From positions 682,001-746,000 of the forward strand of contig NC_014838.1 in NCBI RefSeq assembly GCF_000175935.2: 64,000 bases of DNA. The letters are read 5' to 3'. The notes under the pieces are model-generated. The model had not been told where the DNA came from and did not search any database. It saw nothing but the letters and a program-made list of their open reading frames with translations. The first letter of the stretch is position 1, and the number at the start of each line of letters is the position of its first letter. Positions 43,699-52,751 of this stretch are shown here, one piece after another. Source of the stretch: Pantoea sp. At-9b (GTDB taxonomy: Bacteria > Pseudomonadota > Gammaproteobacteria > Enterobacterales > Enterobacteriaceae). The position numbers and the translations under genes are program-made.

Positions 43699-44651
43699 CA
43701 CAACTGCCCCCGCTGCCGGGGATTCAGCCAATTTTGCATCAGGTCGCTAAGCAGATTTACCACCACAAAGCACAGCGCAACCAACATCACCCCGGTCTGA
43801 ATGGTGGGATAATCCTGCCCGGCAGCCGCGTTGTACAACTGGGAACCGATCCCCGGCCAGGCAAAAATTTTCTCAATAAAGATGACCCCGCTGAGCAGAT
43901 AGCCAATCTGCAAGCCGGTAATGCTGACGATCGGAGCCAATAAATTACGTCCCAGATGACGCCACAGCAGTACCCGGCGCGGATAGCCCAATGCGCGGTA
44001 AGTGCGCAGATAGTCCTGCTGCATGATGGTGATCGTGCTGCTGCGCACCTGGCGCGCCAGGATCAGCATGGAGATCAGTGCGGTGGAGAGCGCCGGGAGA
44101 AACAGATGATGCAGCAGATCCGCCAGCCCCTGATCGCCGCGCATGTCGTACATGCCCGATACCGGGAACCAGCGTAATTTGACGGCAAACAGCCAGATGA
44201 AAAACACCCCGAGCCAGAAAATCGGGATATTGTGGCCAAGCTGCACCACCAGCATCACCAGGCGGTCGCGACGAGTGCCGTGCCACAAACCGCACATCAC
44301 CCCGATGATTACCCCAGGGATCAGGCACAACAACACGGCGGCTCCGGTGAGGATCAGCGTGTTGCCAAACGCACCACCTAACACCTCAATCACCGGCGTG
44401 CGCATGGTCAGAGACATGCCCCAGTCACCGGTCAGGAGGTTTTTCAGCCACAGCAGATATTGCAGTGCGGCAGGTTTATCCAGCCCGTAGAGCTGACGAA
44501 TGTGTTCAATCGCGTCCTGCGACAACTGGCCCGCCAGTGCGTTGGTGATGGGATCGCCAGGTGCCAGTTTGGCAATCAGAAACACCAGCAATGAGATCAC
44601 CCACACCAGCGGAATTGCCTGCAACAGCCGCATAAAGATCAGGCGTATCAT
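43698..44651 (-). CDS. ABC importer permease, DppB/OppB type (system 1)
   Basis: A 317-aa inner-membrane permease. ATG 44651 overlaps the binding-protein stop (ATGA). The N-terminal part (APGDPITNALAGQLSQDAI) and coupling loop (DYLRTYRALGYPRRVLLWRH) are typical of DppB/GsiC subunits. Partner of the DppC-type gene that overlaps its 3' end. Confidence 0.88.
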   Translation of the reverse strand: MIRLIFMRLLQAIPLVWVISLLVFLIAKLAPGDPITNALAGQLSQDAIEHIRQLYGLDKPAALQYLLWLKNLLTGDWGMSLTMRTPVIEVLGGAFGNTLILTGAAVLLCLIPGVIIGVMCGLWHGTRRDRLVMLVVQLGHNIPIFWLGVFFIWLFAVKLRWFPVSGMYDMRGDQGLADLLHHLFLPALSTALISMLILARQVRSSTITIMQQDYLRTYRALGYPRRVLLWRHLGRNLLAPIVSITGLQIGYLLSGVIFIEKIFAWPGIGSQLYNAAAGQDYPTIQTGVMLVALCFVVVNLLSDLMQNWLNPRQRGQL

Positions 44652-46267
44652 GATTTGAGCCACACCCGCGTCAAATCATAGAAGTTCTGTGCCGGGACAT
44701 TGAATCCCTGTACCGCCGGGGAGCTGGTAAAGACACGGTTCAGCGCCAGCAACGGCACAAAGGCGGCCTGCTGCTGAAATTGCTGATTGACCTGATGCCA
44801 TAGTGTCAGCGCCTGTTGGCGATCGACGGTAACGGAGGCTTTCTCAATTAACTCCGCCACGCCGGTGATCACCGCTTCACCTTTGCCCCGGCTGACCACA
44901 TAGTTTTTCCATGCCACACGCAGCCATTGTGGCGTAATCAATCCCCACTCCATGGTGAACAGGCCGGTTTCTGGCGCAAGGTTGGCGAGATGGGAGCTAT
45001 AGGTGATCCACTCCTGAGAGACCACCTGCACGTTAATGCCCACCTTGCTCAGATCACGCTGAATCCACTCAATCACCGGCTGGTTTTGGTCGTAGGTGAT
45101 AATGGTGAAACTGACGTCACCAGGTTTGAAACCGGCATCCGCCAGCAGTTTCTTCGCGCCTTCCGGGTCGTATAGATAATCTTTTTGGCTCGCCAGAAAG
45201 GCTTCATTGGCGCGATTCAGAATGTTGTAACTTGCCACCGCATGGCCGTTGAGTAGGGTTTTGACTAACCCTTCGCGATCGATGGCTTTAATCACCGCCT
45301 GGCGCACCGCCAGTTGGCTGGTGAAACGGTTGGCGAAGTTCCAGCCGAGAAACAGTTGGTTGGCTTCGACGCTGTCGTGTACCTGGTAACCGCTTTGCGC
45401 CAGCAAATCTACCGCATCGGTTGGGGTGCGTGACAGGATATCGACCTGCCCGGACTGCAATGCGCTGATGCCGGTACTGCCATCGAGAATCGGCCGGAAA
45501 ATGATGCGTTCCATATAGGGTTTCTTACCCCACCAGCTGTCATTTCTGACCAATTCGGTGCGGTCATTACGTACCCGCAGCACAAAGCGATACGGACCGG
45601 TGCCGGTGGGGTGTTCCGCCAGGCCATCCTGCCCCCATTTCTGCAACGCTGCCGGACTGAAAATGCCAGATACCCAGTTGCCCTGGGGTAAAAAGCGCAG
45701 AAAATCCGGGAACGGATGATTGAAGTGGTAAGCCACGGTGTGCGGATCAATCACCTCCAGGGTTTTCAGATCCCCGTACACCTGCGCCATCGTCGCCTGA
45801 GAACGTGGGTCAAAATAGTCGAAGGTGGGATCGGTAAAACGCCGCACATTAAAACGCACCGCTTCGGCATCAAAAGGAGTGCCGTCATGAAACACCACGC
45901 CTTGCCGCAGTTGAAAGGTGTAGACCGTGGCATCGTCATTGACCTGCCACTGGGTCGCCAGCGCCGGAATAATTGGCGGCGTCCCCTGCGCGGCAGGAAC
46001 CGACAAATCCTCAGCGACTAAGGATTCATAGATGTGTTTATCAACACGGTAGGTTTCATAGGAATATTGCCGGTTAGGATCATAAATTGTTGGTTCCAGC
46101 GCCTGACCAACAATTAACGTTTTACCGTAGCGTTGCGCCTCGTCGTCTGCGGCCAATGCTGGCAAACTGCGGCCCATACCGATAAATATCAGCGGAGAGA
46201 GTGCTGACAACTTAATAAGCAGACGACGAGAGGCATCAACGCTCTCATCGTGAGGTTTGTTTTGCAT
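44648..46267 (-). CDS. ABC importer substrate-binding protein, family 5, Tat-like signal (system 1)
   Basis: A 539-aa periplasmic binding protein, first gene of the 12-gene operon. The N-terminus has a twin-arginine motif (SRRLLIK) before the hydrophobic stretch and an AxA-type site (LPALA, then ADDE), so export through Tat in a folded state is likely. SBP_bac_5 features include QVNDDATVYTFQLRQGVVF and FTSQLAVRQAVIKAIDR. The ribosome-binding site is weak (GGAAA). Ligand unknown; the downstream monooxygenases suggest an organosulfur or similar compound. Confidence 0.88.
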   Translation of the reverse strand: MQNKPHDESVDASRRLLIKLSALSPLIFIGMGRSLPALAADDEAQRYGKTLIVGQALEPTIYDPNRQYSYETYRVDKHIYESLVAEDLSVPAAQGTPPIIPALATQWQVNDDATVYTFQLRQGVVFHDGTPFDAEAVRFNVRRFTDPTFDYFDPRSQATMAQVYGDLKTLEVIDPHTVAYHFNHPFPDFLRFLPQGNWVSGIFSPAALQKWGQDGLAEHPTGTGPYRFVLRVRNDRTELVRNDSWWGKKPYMERIIFRPILDGSTGISALQSGQVDILSRTPTDAVDLLAQSGYQVHDSVEANQLFLGWNFANRFTSQLAVRQAVIKAIDREGLVKTLLNGHAVASYNILNRANEAFLASQKDYLYDPEGAKKLLADAGFKPGDVSFTIITYDQNQPVIEWIQRDLSKVGINVQVVSQEWITYSSHLANLAPETGLFTMEWGLITPQWLRVAWKNYVVSRGKGEAVITGVAELIEKASVTVDRQQALTLWHQVNQQFQQQAAFVPLLALNRVFTSSPAVQGFNVPAQNFYDLTRVWLKS

Positions 46268-46518
46268 GATGTTTTCCGATGACCGCAGGTGTTGTGTGCC
46301 GCAAACGCAGCTGAATCAGTGAGTTGATTCGTTATTTTTAATATGACCGGCACGTTAGCACGCGTTACAGAAATATTTAAATGCCATTTCCGCAAATAAA
46401 AAGTCAGTCTGATGCTTTATTTAATGCCGGATTTCTCATTTGAAATTGCAGATTTCTTCATTACACAACGTCGGTTTTCTTATTACTCTCGATGGCTTTC
46501 ATTGCACCGGGAATAACC

Positions 46519-47889
46519 ATGTCAGAGAAAAAAAGAATTATTTTGAGCGGTTTTACCATGGCGGCCGTCTCACATATTAATTATGGCATGTGGCGTCATC
46601 CTGATGAGCAGGGTTGGCGTTATACCGATATTGATTACTGGACGGAATTAGCCAGGCTGCTGGAAGAAAACCACTTTGACTGCCTGTTTATTGCCGATGC
46701 GCTCGGTTTGCTGGATAACTGGGGCGACTCCCCGGCGGCCTCACTGCGCAACGGTATCCAGTCACCTCTGATCGATCCTCTGCTGCTGGTCTCGGCGATG
46801 GCCGCCAGCACGCAACGACTCGGCTTTGGTATCACGGTGTCCACCACCTATGAACAGCCTTATCTGCTCGCCCGCAAGTTCACCACCCTTGATCACCTCA
46901 GTAATGGACGTATCGCGTGGAATATCGTGACCTCGCAACTGGAGAGTGCGGCGCGCAACCTTGGGTTGGAACGTCAGATGGATCATGACCAACGTTATGA
47001 ACGCGCCGATGAATTTCTCGCGGTGTGCTACAAGTTGTGGCAACACTCATGGCAGCGTGATGCGCTGCGCCGTGATAAACAGGCCGGTATCTACAGCGAC
47101 CCGACTAAAGTGCACGCCATCGGGCATCATGGCGCGTGGTTTGATGTGCCGGACGCACACCTCTCCGAACCCAGCCCACAACGCACACCGGTGCTGTTTC
47201 AGGCCGGTGGCTCACCGCGTGGGATTGCGTTTGCGGCGAAACATGCAGAAGTGGTGTTCGTCGCCGGACTGGACGCCGCAGGCGTCAAAAAGCAGGTCCA
47301 GGCGATCAAAGCATGCGCCCGCGAGTATGGCCGCGCAGCGGATAGCATTAAATTTATCAGCGCCGTAACGGTGATTACTGCCGCGACCGGGGATGCCGCG
47401 CAAGCGCGTTTTGCCGAACTGCAACACTACTACGATCTGGAAGGGGCGTTGGTGCACTACGCCGCCAGCACCGGTGTCGACCTTTCGCAACATGACATCG
47501 ATGCGCCGCTCGACTGGCGTCACACCAATTCCAATCAGTCACTGCTTAAAATGGTGACCGGTACTGAGGGTGAACCCCGCAAAACCCTGCGCGAGGTGTT
47601 CCTGCCAGCATCCGGGCTTGGCCGACAAAAGACTTTCGTTGGCAGCGGAGAACAGGTCGCCACCCAACTGGAACAGTGGCTGGAGGAGAGTGATACCGAT
47701 GGTATTAACCTGGCACAGTGGCTCAGCCCGTCCAGTTTTGCGGATTTTGCCCGTTGGGTGGTGCCGGTGCTGCAACAGCGTGGACGTCTGGGCAGCAACC
47801 TGCCTGGCAGCACTCTGCGCCAGTGTCTGTTCCCACAGGGCGGTAACGAGCCTGCGATCGATCACCCCGCCCAAAATCCCCTCCCCTGA
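46519..47889 (+). CDS. LLM-class flavin-dependent monooxygenase, paralog of the operon enzyme
   Basis: A 456-aa NtaA/SnaA-type monooxygenase. ATG 46519 (MSEKKRII) matches the start of the paralog at 41228 and has a GGGAA-like site; ATG 46492 lacks one. It shares with the paralog WRHPDEQGWRYTDIDYW, FIADALG, GITVSTTYEQPYLLARKF, RNLGLERQMDHDQRYERA and HLSEPSPQRTPVLFQAG. It is divergent from the operon with 251 bp between starts, so both may be controlled from the same region. The pair probably arose by duplication and may oxidise different substrates. Confidence 0.87.
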   Translation: MSEKKRIILSGFTMAAVSHINYGMWRHPDEQGWRYTDIDYWTELARLLEENHFDCLFIADALGLLDNWGDSPAASLRNGIQSPLIDPLLLVSAMAASTQRLGFGITVSTTYEQPYLLARKFTTLDHLSNGRIAWNIVTSQLESAARNLGLERQMDHDQRYERADEFLAVCYKLWQHSWQRDALRRDKQAGIYSDPTKVHAIGHHGAWFDVPDAHLSEPSPQRTPVLFQAGGSPRGIAFAAKHAEVVFVAGLDAAGVKKQVQAIKACAREYGRAADSIKFISAVTVITAATGDAAQARFAELQHYYDLEGALVHYAASTGVDLSQHDIDAPLDWRHTNSNQSLLKMVTGTEGEPRKTLREVFLPASGLGRQKTFVGSGEQVATQLEQWLEESDTDGINLAQWLSPSSFADFARWVVPVLQQRGRLGSNLPGSTLRQCLFPQGGNEPAIDHPAQNPLP

Positions 47890-47910
47890 TTTGCCAACCA
47901 GGCACACATT

Positions 47911-47982
47911 CGTAGCGGCGCGATTTATCGCGCTCTTTTGACCTTTGGGTTTAAAAACCGCGCGATAAATCGCGCCGCTACG
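47911..47982. repeat. Inverted pair of the GCGGCGCGATTTATCGCGC palindrome family
   Basis: Two perfect 23-bp copies, 47911-47933 and 47960-47982, in opposite orientation around a 26-bp spacer. Each begins or ends with CGTAGCGGCGCG. The pair lies 21 bp behind the monooxygenase stop and upstream of the ltrA-like gene, and would fold into one long hairpin. Confidence 0.85.
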
Positions 47983-48021
47983 GATTATGCTTAACGTCAC
48001 ATCATCGCTGAGATTACTGTC

Positions 48022-49203
48022 ATGACTGTTCAACATCCTGGCTTATTGCGCCAGCGCGATGGGCACCATGCCCGCGTCACCTGGGAAGAATTGTTTTTCG
48101 ATCTGGTTTACGTGTTCGCCGTTACCCAACTTAGCCACCGCCTGCTGCACGATCTCAGCGCCAACGGCATGCTGCAAACGCTGATTCTGTGGTTCGCGGT
48201 CTGGCTCGGCTGGCAATATACCTGCTGGGTCACCAACTGGTTCAGTCCCGAAACGCCGCAAATTCGTAGCTTGTTATTTGGTGTGATGGCGGCGGCACTG
48301 GTGATGGCCGCCGCGCTGCCCGACGCTTTTGGTGAGCGGGCGTGGTTCTTCGTGACCGCGTACCTCATCATTCAGGTGGGGCGCACTGCATGGATTGTCT
48401 GCGTGCTCGGTCCACATCATGCCCTGAGCGCCAACTATCGCCGGATGCTGGTGTGGCTGGTCATTTCCGCGCTGATCTGGTGTGCCGGTGCGCTGAGCAG
48501 CGGCGGTTTGCGCACCGCCCTCTGGGCTCTGGCGGTGTTGTGTGAATATCTCTCGCCGATGACCGGTTTTGCCCTGCCAGGGATGGGACGTTCCTCCACC
48601 CGCGACTGGACGATCGAGGGGGGACATCTCACCGAACGTTGTCAGTTGTTTGTGATCGTGGCGTTGGGAGAAAGCCTGCTGGCGACCGGAGGCAGTCTGG
48701 CCGAGAGCCAGGCCTGGACCTTCCCGGTACTCTCCGCGATGTCCGCAACGTTTATTTCGGCGCTGGCGGTATGGTGGCTCTACTTTGGCACTTCTGGGGA
48801 GCAGGCGACACAGGCCATCACCCACTCCGCTGATCCTGGTCGCATGGGGGCACGTTTTCACTATATCCATGTGATTTTGGTCGGCGGGATTATCGTCATG
48901 GCGGTAGGGAATGACCTCACCCTCGAAGGGCCGGAACATCACGTGACGCTGCTGCATGGTGCGGTAATCAGCGCCGGGTCGGTGATCTTCCTGGTAGGCA
49001 GCGCCATCTACAAACGGGTGGTGTACGGCAGCATCCCCGTCACCCATATTGTCGGGGCGCTGGCGCTGTGTCTGGCGGTGGTACTGATGCCGGTGTTAAC
49101 GCTGGAACAGGCCGGTTGGCTGACCACCGTGATCATGCTGATCACAGCCGTGGCGGAATCACGGGTACATCAGCGCCGCATGATTAAAATGAAAGGTGTA
49201 TGA
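48022..49203 (+). CDS. LtrA-family (low temperature requirement A) membrane protein
   Basis: A 393-aa polytopic inner-membrane protein with the family signature VTWEELFFDLVYVFAVTQLSH at the start (first helix) and the second family block HLTERCQLFVIVALGES near residue 208. LtrA was named from Listeria growth at low temperature, but the biochemical function is unknown. It stands alone between the palindrome pair and mdcR; nothing ties it to either neighbour. Confidence 0.85.
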   Translation: MTVQHPGLLRQRDGHHARVTWEELFFDLVYVFAVTQLSHRLLHDLSANGMLQTLILWFAVWLGWQYTCWVTNWFSPETPQIRSLLFGVMAAALVMAAALPDAFGERAWFFVTAYLIIQVGRTAWIVCVLGPHHALSANYRRMLVWLVISALIWCAGALSSGGLRTALWALAVLCEYLSPMTGFALPGMGRSSTRDWTIEGGHLTERCQLFVIVALGESLLATGGSLAESQAWTFPVLSAMSATFISALAVWWLYFGTSGEQATQAITHSADPGRMGARFHYIHVILVGGIIVMAVGNDLTLEGPEHHVTLLHGAVISAGSVIFLVGSAIYKRVVYGSIPVTHIVGALALCLAVVLMPVLTLEQAGWLTTVIMLITAVAESRVHQRRMIKMKGV

Positions 49204-49236
49204 TAATCATCGTCTTCATTTTTAATGACTTTATTC

Positions 49237-50181
49237 ATGAAACTCAATTTCGATAATGATCTGACGGTGCGCAAACTTTTCATTTTCTGCACCTATATGG
49301 AAAGCGAAAATCTGGCGCGCACGGCGGAAACACTCGGCATCAGTACCGTCAGTGTGCACCGCGCGTTGCATACGCTGGAGGAGAGTCTGCGTTGCCCGCT
49401 GTTTACCCACAAGGGACGTAACCTGGTGGCGCTGCCCGCCGCCTGGACCTTGCTGGAGTATAGCCGCGAAGCGTTGCAGACCCTCAGCCAGGGGCTGGAA
49501 GAGACCCGGCGCACGGCGGGTATCGGGCTGGGACATCTGCGGATCGGCACGCTGTATTCCTTATCGCTGGAAACCGTGCCACGCCTGATCATGAATATGA
49601 AACTGCGTCGCCCGGAACTGGAGCTGAACCTAACCATGGGATCCAATCAGGTGCTGACCGGGATGCTGCAAAATAATCAACTGGACGCGATCATCATCTC
49701 GGTGACGGAAACGGAAATCGACCAGAAGGTGTTTGAGCAGGTCAGCTTGTTTCAGGATGATATTTATCTGGCGGTGCCGACTACGGAACCGCGCGATGCG
49801 GCGGTGGATATCGACCTGCGCGACTACAGCGACAAACCCTTTGTCTCGCTCGATGAAGGGTTTGCCACCTTTACCGGTTTTCAGGAAGCCTGTCATGTGG
49901 CGGGTTTTGAACCCAATATCGTCACGCGCGTCAATGATATCTTTTCGATGCTCAGCCTGGTGCAGGCGGGGATGGGGTATTCACTGGTGCCGGGGCGTAT
50001 GCGCAAACAATACGAGCACGACTTACAGTTCCGCAAGCTGGCCGAGCCTTATCAAATGCGCCAGCAAATCGCCATCGTCTTTGCCCGCAACCGCGAACAT
50101 GATCCGAATCTGTTAGCGCTGGTGGCGGAGGGCCGGATGTACGCCCTGAGCCTACAGGATAAGTCTCAGCCACGAGCGTAG
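49237..50181 (+). CDS. mdcR: MdcR, LysR-family regulator of malonate catabolism
   Basis: A LysR regulator of 314 aa from ATG 49237 (ATG 49225 gives 318); neither start has a strong Shine-Dalgarno. The HTH region reads NLARTAETLGISTVSVHRALHTLEE in pieces typical of MdcR, and the effector domain shows RIGTLYSLSLETVPR, KLRRPELELNLTMGSNQ, RVNDIFSM and AEPYQMRQQIA, closely recalling Klebsiella MdcR. It is the malonate-responsive controller of the mdc operon. It lies at the far end of the cluster, converging on mdcH with a 16-bp overlap. Confidence 0.9.
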   Translation: MKLNFDNDLTVRKLFIFCTYMESENLARTAETLGISTVSVHRALHTLEESLRCPLFTHKGRNLVALPAAWTLLEYSREALQTLSQGLEETRRTAGIGLGHLRIGTLYSLSLETVPRLIMNMKLRRPELELNLTMGSNQVLTGMLQNNQLDAIIISVTETEIDQKVFEQVSLFQDDIYLAVPTTEPRDAAVDIDLRDYSDKPFVSLDEGFATFTGFQEACHVAGFEPNIVTRVNDIFSMLSLVQAGMGYSLVPGRMRKQYEHDLQFRKLAEPYQMRQQIAIVFARNREHDPNLLALVAEGRMYALSLQDKSQPRA

Positions 50182-51059
50182 AGATGTTGCACCAGTTCGA
50201 TGCTGCTGCGCTCCAACGCCAGACACTCCCCCTGCGGTTGGGTACTGCGCGTCAGGCCGGTCAGCACCCCGCCGGGTGGCATCTCAATCACCAACCGTAC
50301 CTCGCGTTCTTCCGCCGCGACCATCGCCTCATGCCAGCGAACCTGGCGGGCCATATTCATCGCCAGATCGTCAGCAATGCGTTCCGGTTGCCACAATACC
50401 CGGGCGCTGTTGCCGCTGAGGTAGGCACAGCGTGGCGGTTGCAGTGACACTTGCCGCATCTGCTGCGCCAGCTTGTGCGCCGGTTCATTCAACAAGGCGC
50501 AGTGGGATGGCACGCTAATTGCCAGGCGGCGGACGCAGTTGGCGCCTTGTGCCCGCGCCGCATCACCGACGGCTTGCATCGCCGCCTCACTGCCCGCAAT
50601 GACGATCTGCGATTCCGAGTTGATGTTGGCGATAAAACTGTGCTGGTTATCCACCAGCGGCTCCACCTGGTACAACGGTAAGCCGTTGATGGCGGTAAGA
50701 CCATAGCCGTGCGGATACGCACTTTCCATCAGATCGCCGCGCAGCGCCACCAGCCGTAACGCGTCCGCAAAGTCCAGTGCCCCGGCAATCACCGCCGCCG
50801 GATAAGCGCCAATCGACAAGCCACAGACCATATCCGGTTGCACACCCTGCGCCATCAATCTGCGGGCAGCGGAGACCCCCGCTATCAGCAGTGCAAGCTG
50901 CACGGACCGGGTATGCTGTAATGCGTCAGGACTGTCGAGGGTGGTCAGCTCATCCGCCAATACCGCTTGCGCCTGCTGCCAGGTAACATCACGTGGTAGA
51001 TCGTGAAGCATACCTGGCCGTTGTGCGCCCTGACCGGGAAAGGTAAACAAGGTTTTCAT
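50166..51059 (-). CDS. mdcH: Malonate decarboxylase epsilon subunit, malonyl-CoA:ACP transacylase
   Basis: A 297-aa transacylase of the FabD fold: TFPGQGAQRPGM at the start, nucleophile elbow GLSIGAYPAA near Ser95 and the catalytic His in SVPSHCALL. It loads malonyl onto the MdcC acyl carrier to start or repair the decarboxylase cycle. Its start overlaps mdcG by 4 bp (ATGA), and it is the last gene of the operon. Confidence 0.93.
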   Translation of the reverse strand: MKTLFTFPGQGAQRPGMLHDLPRDVTWQQAQAVLADELTTLDSPDALQHTRSVQLALLIAGVSAARRLMAQGVQPDMVCGLSIGAYPAAVIAGALDFADALRLVALRGDLMESAYPHGYGLTAINGLPLYQVEPLVDNQHSFIANINSESQIVIAGSEAAMQAVGDAARAQGANCVRRLAISVPSHCALLNEPAHKLAQQMRQVSLQPPRCAYLSGNSARVLWQPERIADDLAMNMARQVRWHEAMVAAEEREVRLVIEMPPGGVLTGLTRSTQPQGECLALERSSIELVQHLYARG

Positions 51060-51661
51060 GGCATCTCCTCTGCCCAGGGATTATCCGTTAAGCGCGGTCC
51101 CTGTGCGGTTTTCAGCAGCACGCGTCCACTGCGCAGCCACTCATTCAACGCAAAGCCACCAAAGGGGGTCTCAATCTGGGTGTCGGCACGGCATGGCAGC
51201 GTCGACAGCGCCTGTTGCCAGCGGCTAACGTCAGCAGGCCGCAATGGCGTTGCGGCGCGGATTAGCAGATCCAAATCGCTGTCCTGGTGCAATACCGGTA
51301 AGCCGGTTGCCAGCGCAAAACCCGTGCTGCCGGTCACGCCCCACTCCCACGGCCAGTTGTGCTGACGCAGCACCACCAGCGCCTGAACTGTCGGGTGATG
51401 ATTCAATTGAGGTGGCACCACCAGCATTTCCGGCGAGATCACCCGCACCACGTCAGCGGGTGCCACCCAACCCGCGGCCCGTTGCTGGCGTGCCTGACCG
51501 CGCACGCCAACCGGAATCAACCCCTGTTGCATCACATCACGTCGCACCACCACCGGCTGCTGGCAATGCCACAGCTCGGCCACCCAAGCTTCGGTGATGC
51601 CGACCAGCGCCCTGTCATGGCGTAGCCAAAGCAGGTCGTGGGGACGTGCGGTGATGTTCAT
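51056..51661 (-). CDS. mdcG: Malonate decarboxylase holo-ACP synthase (phosphoribosyl-dephospho-CoA transferase)
   Basis: A 201-aa nucleotidyltransferase-fold enzyme. Motif GSTGFALATG followed by DSDLDLLIR supplies the GS and metal-binding DxD residues. It transfers the 2'-(5''-triphosphoribosyl)-3'-dephospho-CoA prosthetic group to Ser25 of MdcC. The gene begins 2 bp after mdcF and overlaps mdcH. Confidence 0.92.
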   Translation of the reverse strand: MNITARPHDLLWLRHDRALVGITEAWVAELWHCQQPVVVRRDVMQQGLIPVGVRGQARQQRAAGWVAPADVVRVISPEMLVVPPQLNHHPTVQALVVLRQHNWPWEWGVTGSTGFALATGLPVLHQDSDLDLLIRAATPLRPADVSRWQQALSTLPCRADTQIETPFGGFALNEWLRSGRVLLKTAQGPRLTDNPWAEEMP

Positions 51662-51663
51662 GA

Positions 51664-52623
51664 TCAGATTCCTGCAGTTAAGGATATAAACAGCGGCAGC
51701 GAGAGAATCGACAGCAGCGAGCTAAGCAGCAACACCGCTTCCGCATCGGGTGACTGCACGCCAAAACGGTTACCAAATACCACGCCAAAGAAACCAGCGG
51801 ACAGCGCAATCATCAGAATCGCGGTGATGGCAACGGTGCCATGCAAGCCAAATACCAGTACGATACCCCAGGCCAACGCCGGTTGAATCAACAACTTGGT
51901 GACGGTGGAACTGATCACCATGCTGTTAATTTTCAGTTTACGTGCGGAGAGGATCACCCCGGTCAGGAACAGCGCCGCCGCTGTGGCTGCCAGTCCGAGC
52001 GGTTTAATCGATGCCAGCAGCAGATCCGGCATCTTCACACCGAACGCCGACAGCACCACCCCCAGCAACGGTCCCCAGACGATAGGTTTTTTCACCGAAC
52101 GCCACATCAGTACCGGCAACATCGCCAGCGTGGAACGTTGAGTCTCACCTGCCGCCCGCGCTTTTTCTCGTTCGAGGATCAGCAGACAAAACGGCGTCAT
52201 CAGCACCGAACCACAGGCAATAGACACCGCGACTGACAATGATGTCGCGGAACCTTCACCGACCACACTGCCCAGAATCGGCAGCCCCAGCGCGGCATAG
52301 TTCGGCAATGCGACCGTCAGCGTCAACACCGCCGCATCCTGTGGTGACTTTTTGAAGATCCCGGTCGCGATAAAGTAGAGCGCCGCATAGGCAATCCACA
52401 TCGCCAGCGTCAGGACCGCGATCAGTGGCATTTGCGCCACAATACCGCTCCACGGAGTCTGTACCGTGGCACTGAACAGCGCGGCAGGTAAGGCAAAATC
52501 CATTACAAATATATTCAGCAGCGAGACGTTCTTGTTATCGACCATCCCGGCCTTGCCAGCCCAGAAACCCAGCAGCATGATGACAAAAATGGGCGCGAGG
52601 GCATGAAGAATCACGTAAGTCAT
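51664..52623 (-). CDS. mdcF: Malonate transporter, auxin efflux carrier (AEC) family
   Basis: A 319-aa ten-helix inner-membrane carrier of the AEC family: MTYVILHALAPIFVIMLLGF at the start, two inverted halves with central broken helices (ALPNYAALGLPILG near residue 110). In mdc clusters this gene is the malonate permease. It is separated from mdcE by 128 bp containing a hairpin, so its expression may differ from that of the decarboxylase subunits. Confidence 0.88.
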   Translation of the reverse strand: MTYVILHALAPIFVIMLLGFWAGKAGMVDNKNVSLLNIFVMDFALPAALFSATVQTPWSGIVAQMPLIAVLTLAMWIAYAALYFIATGIFKKSPQDAAVLTLTVALPNYAALGLPILGSVVGEGSATSLSVAVSIACGSVLMTPFCLLILEREKARAAGETQRSTLAMLPVLMWRSVKKPIVWGPLLGVVLSAFGVKMPDLLLASIKPLGLAATAAALFLTGVILSARKLKINSMVISSTVTKLLIQPALAWGIVLVFGLHGTVAITAILMIALSAGFFGVVFGNRFGVQSPDAEAVLLLSSLLSILSLPLFISLTAGI

Positions 52624-52689
52624 AAATCACCTGTTATTAGAAGAGTGAATACTGACGCGATGGTGTTTATTTAACAGATGCTGCAGTTA

Positions 52690-52713
52690 GCCGGGTGTAA
52701 CCACACACCCGGC
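52690..52713. repeat. Perfect hairpin in the mdcE-mdcF gap
   Basis: Nine-bp arms GCCGGGTGT/ACACCCGGC around AACCAC. No T run follows on the minus strand, so it is more likely a processing or attenuating structure than a full terminator. Confidence 0.5.
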
Positions 52714-52751
52714 CCTGTCGCAATCCGGCAGGTTTATATTTTTTGTTTTAA

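Noticed and set aside
43699..43731. TTG start extending the system 1 DppC-type permease by 11 residues
   Set aside because: ATG 43698 overlaps the preceding stop in the usual TGATG manner and gives a normal permease N-terminus.
49196..49214. Fur-like sequence (14/19) at the ltrA stop, upstream of mdcR
   Set aside because: It partly lies in the ltrA coding end and malonate genes have no expected iron link; chance match is likely.
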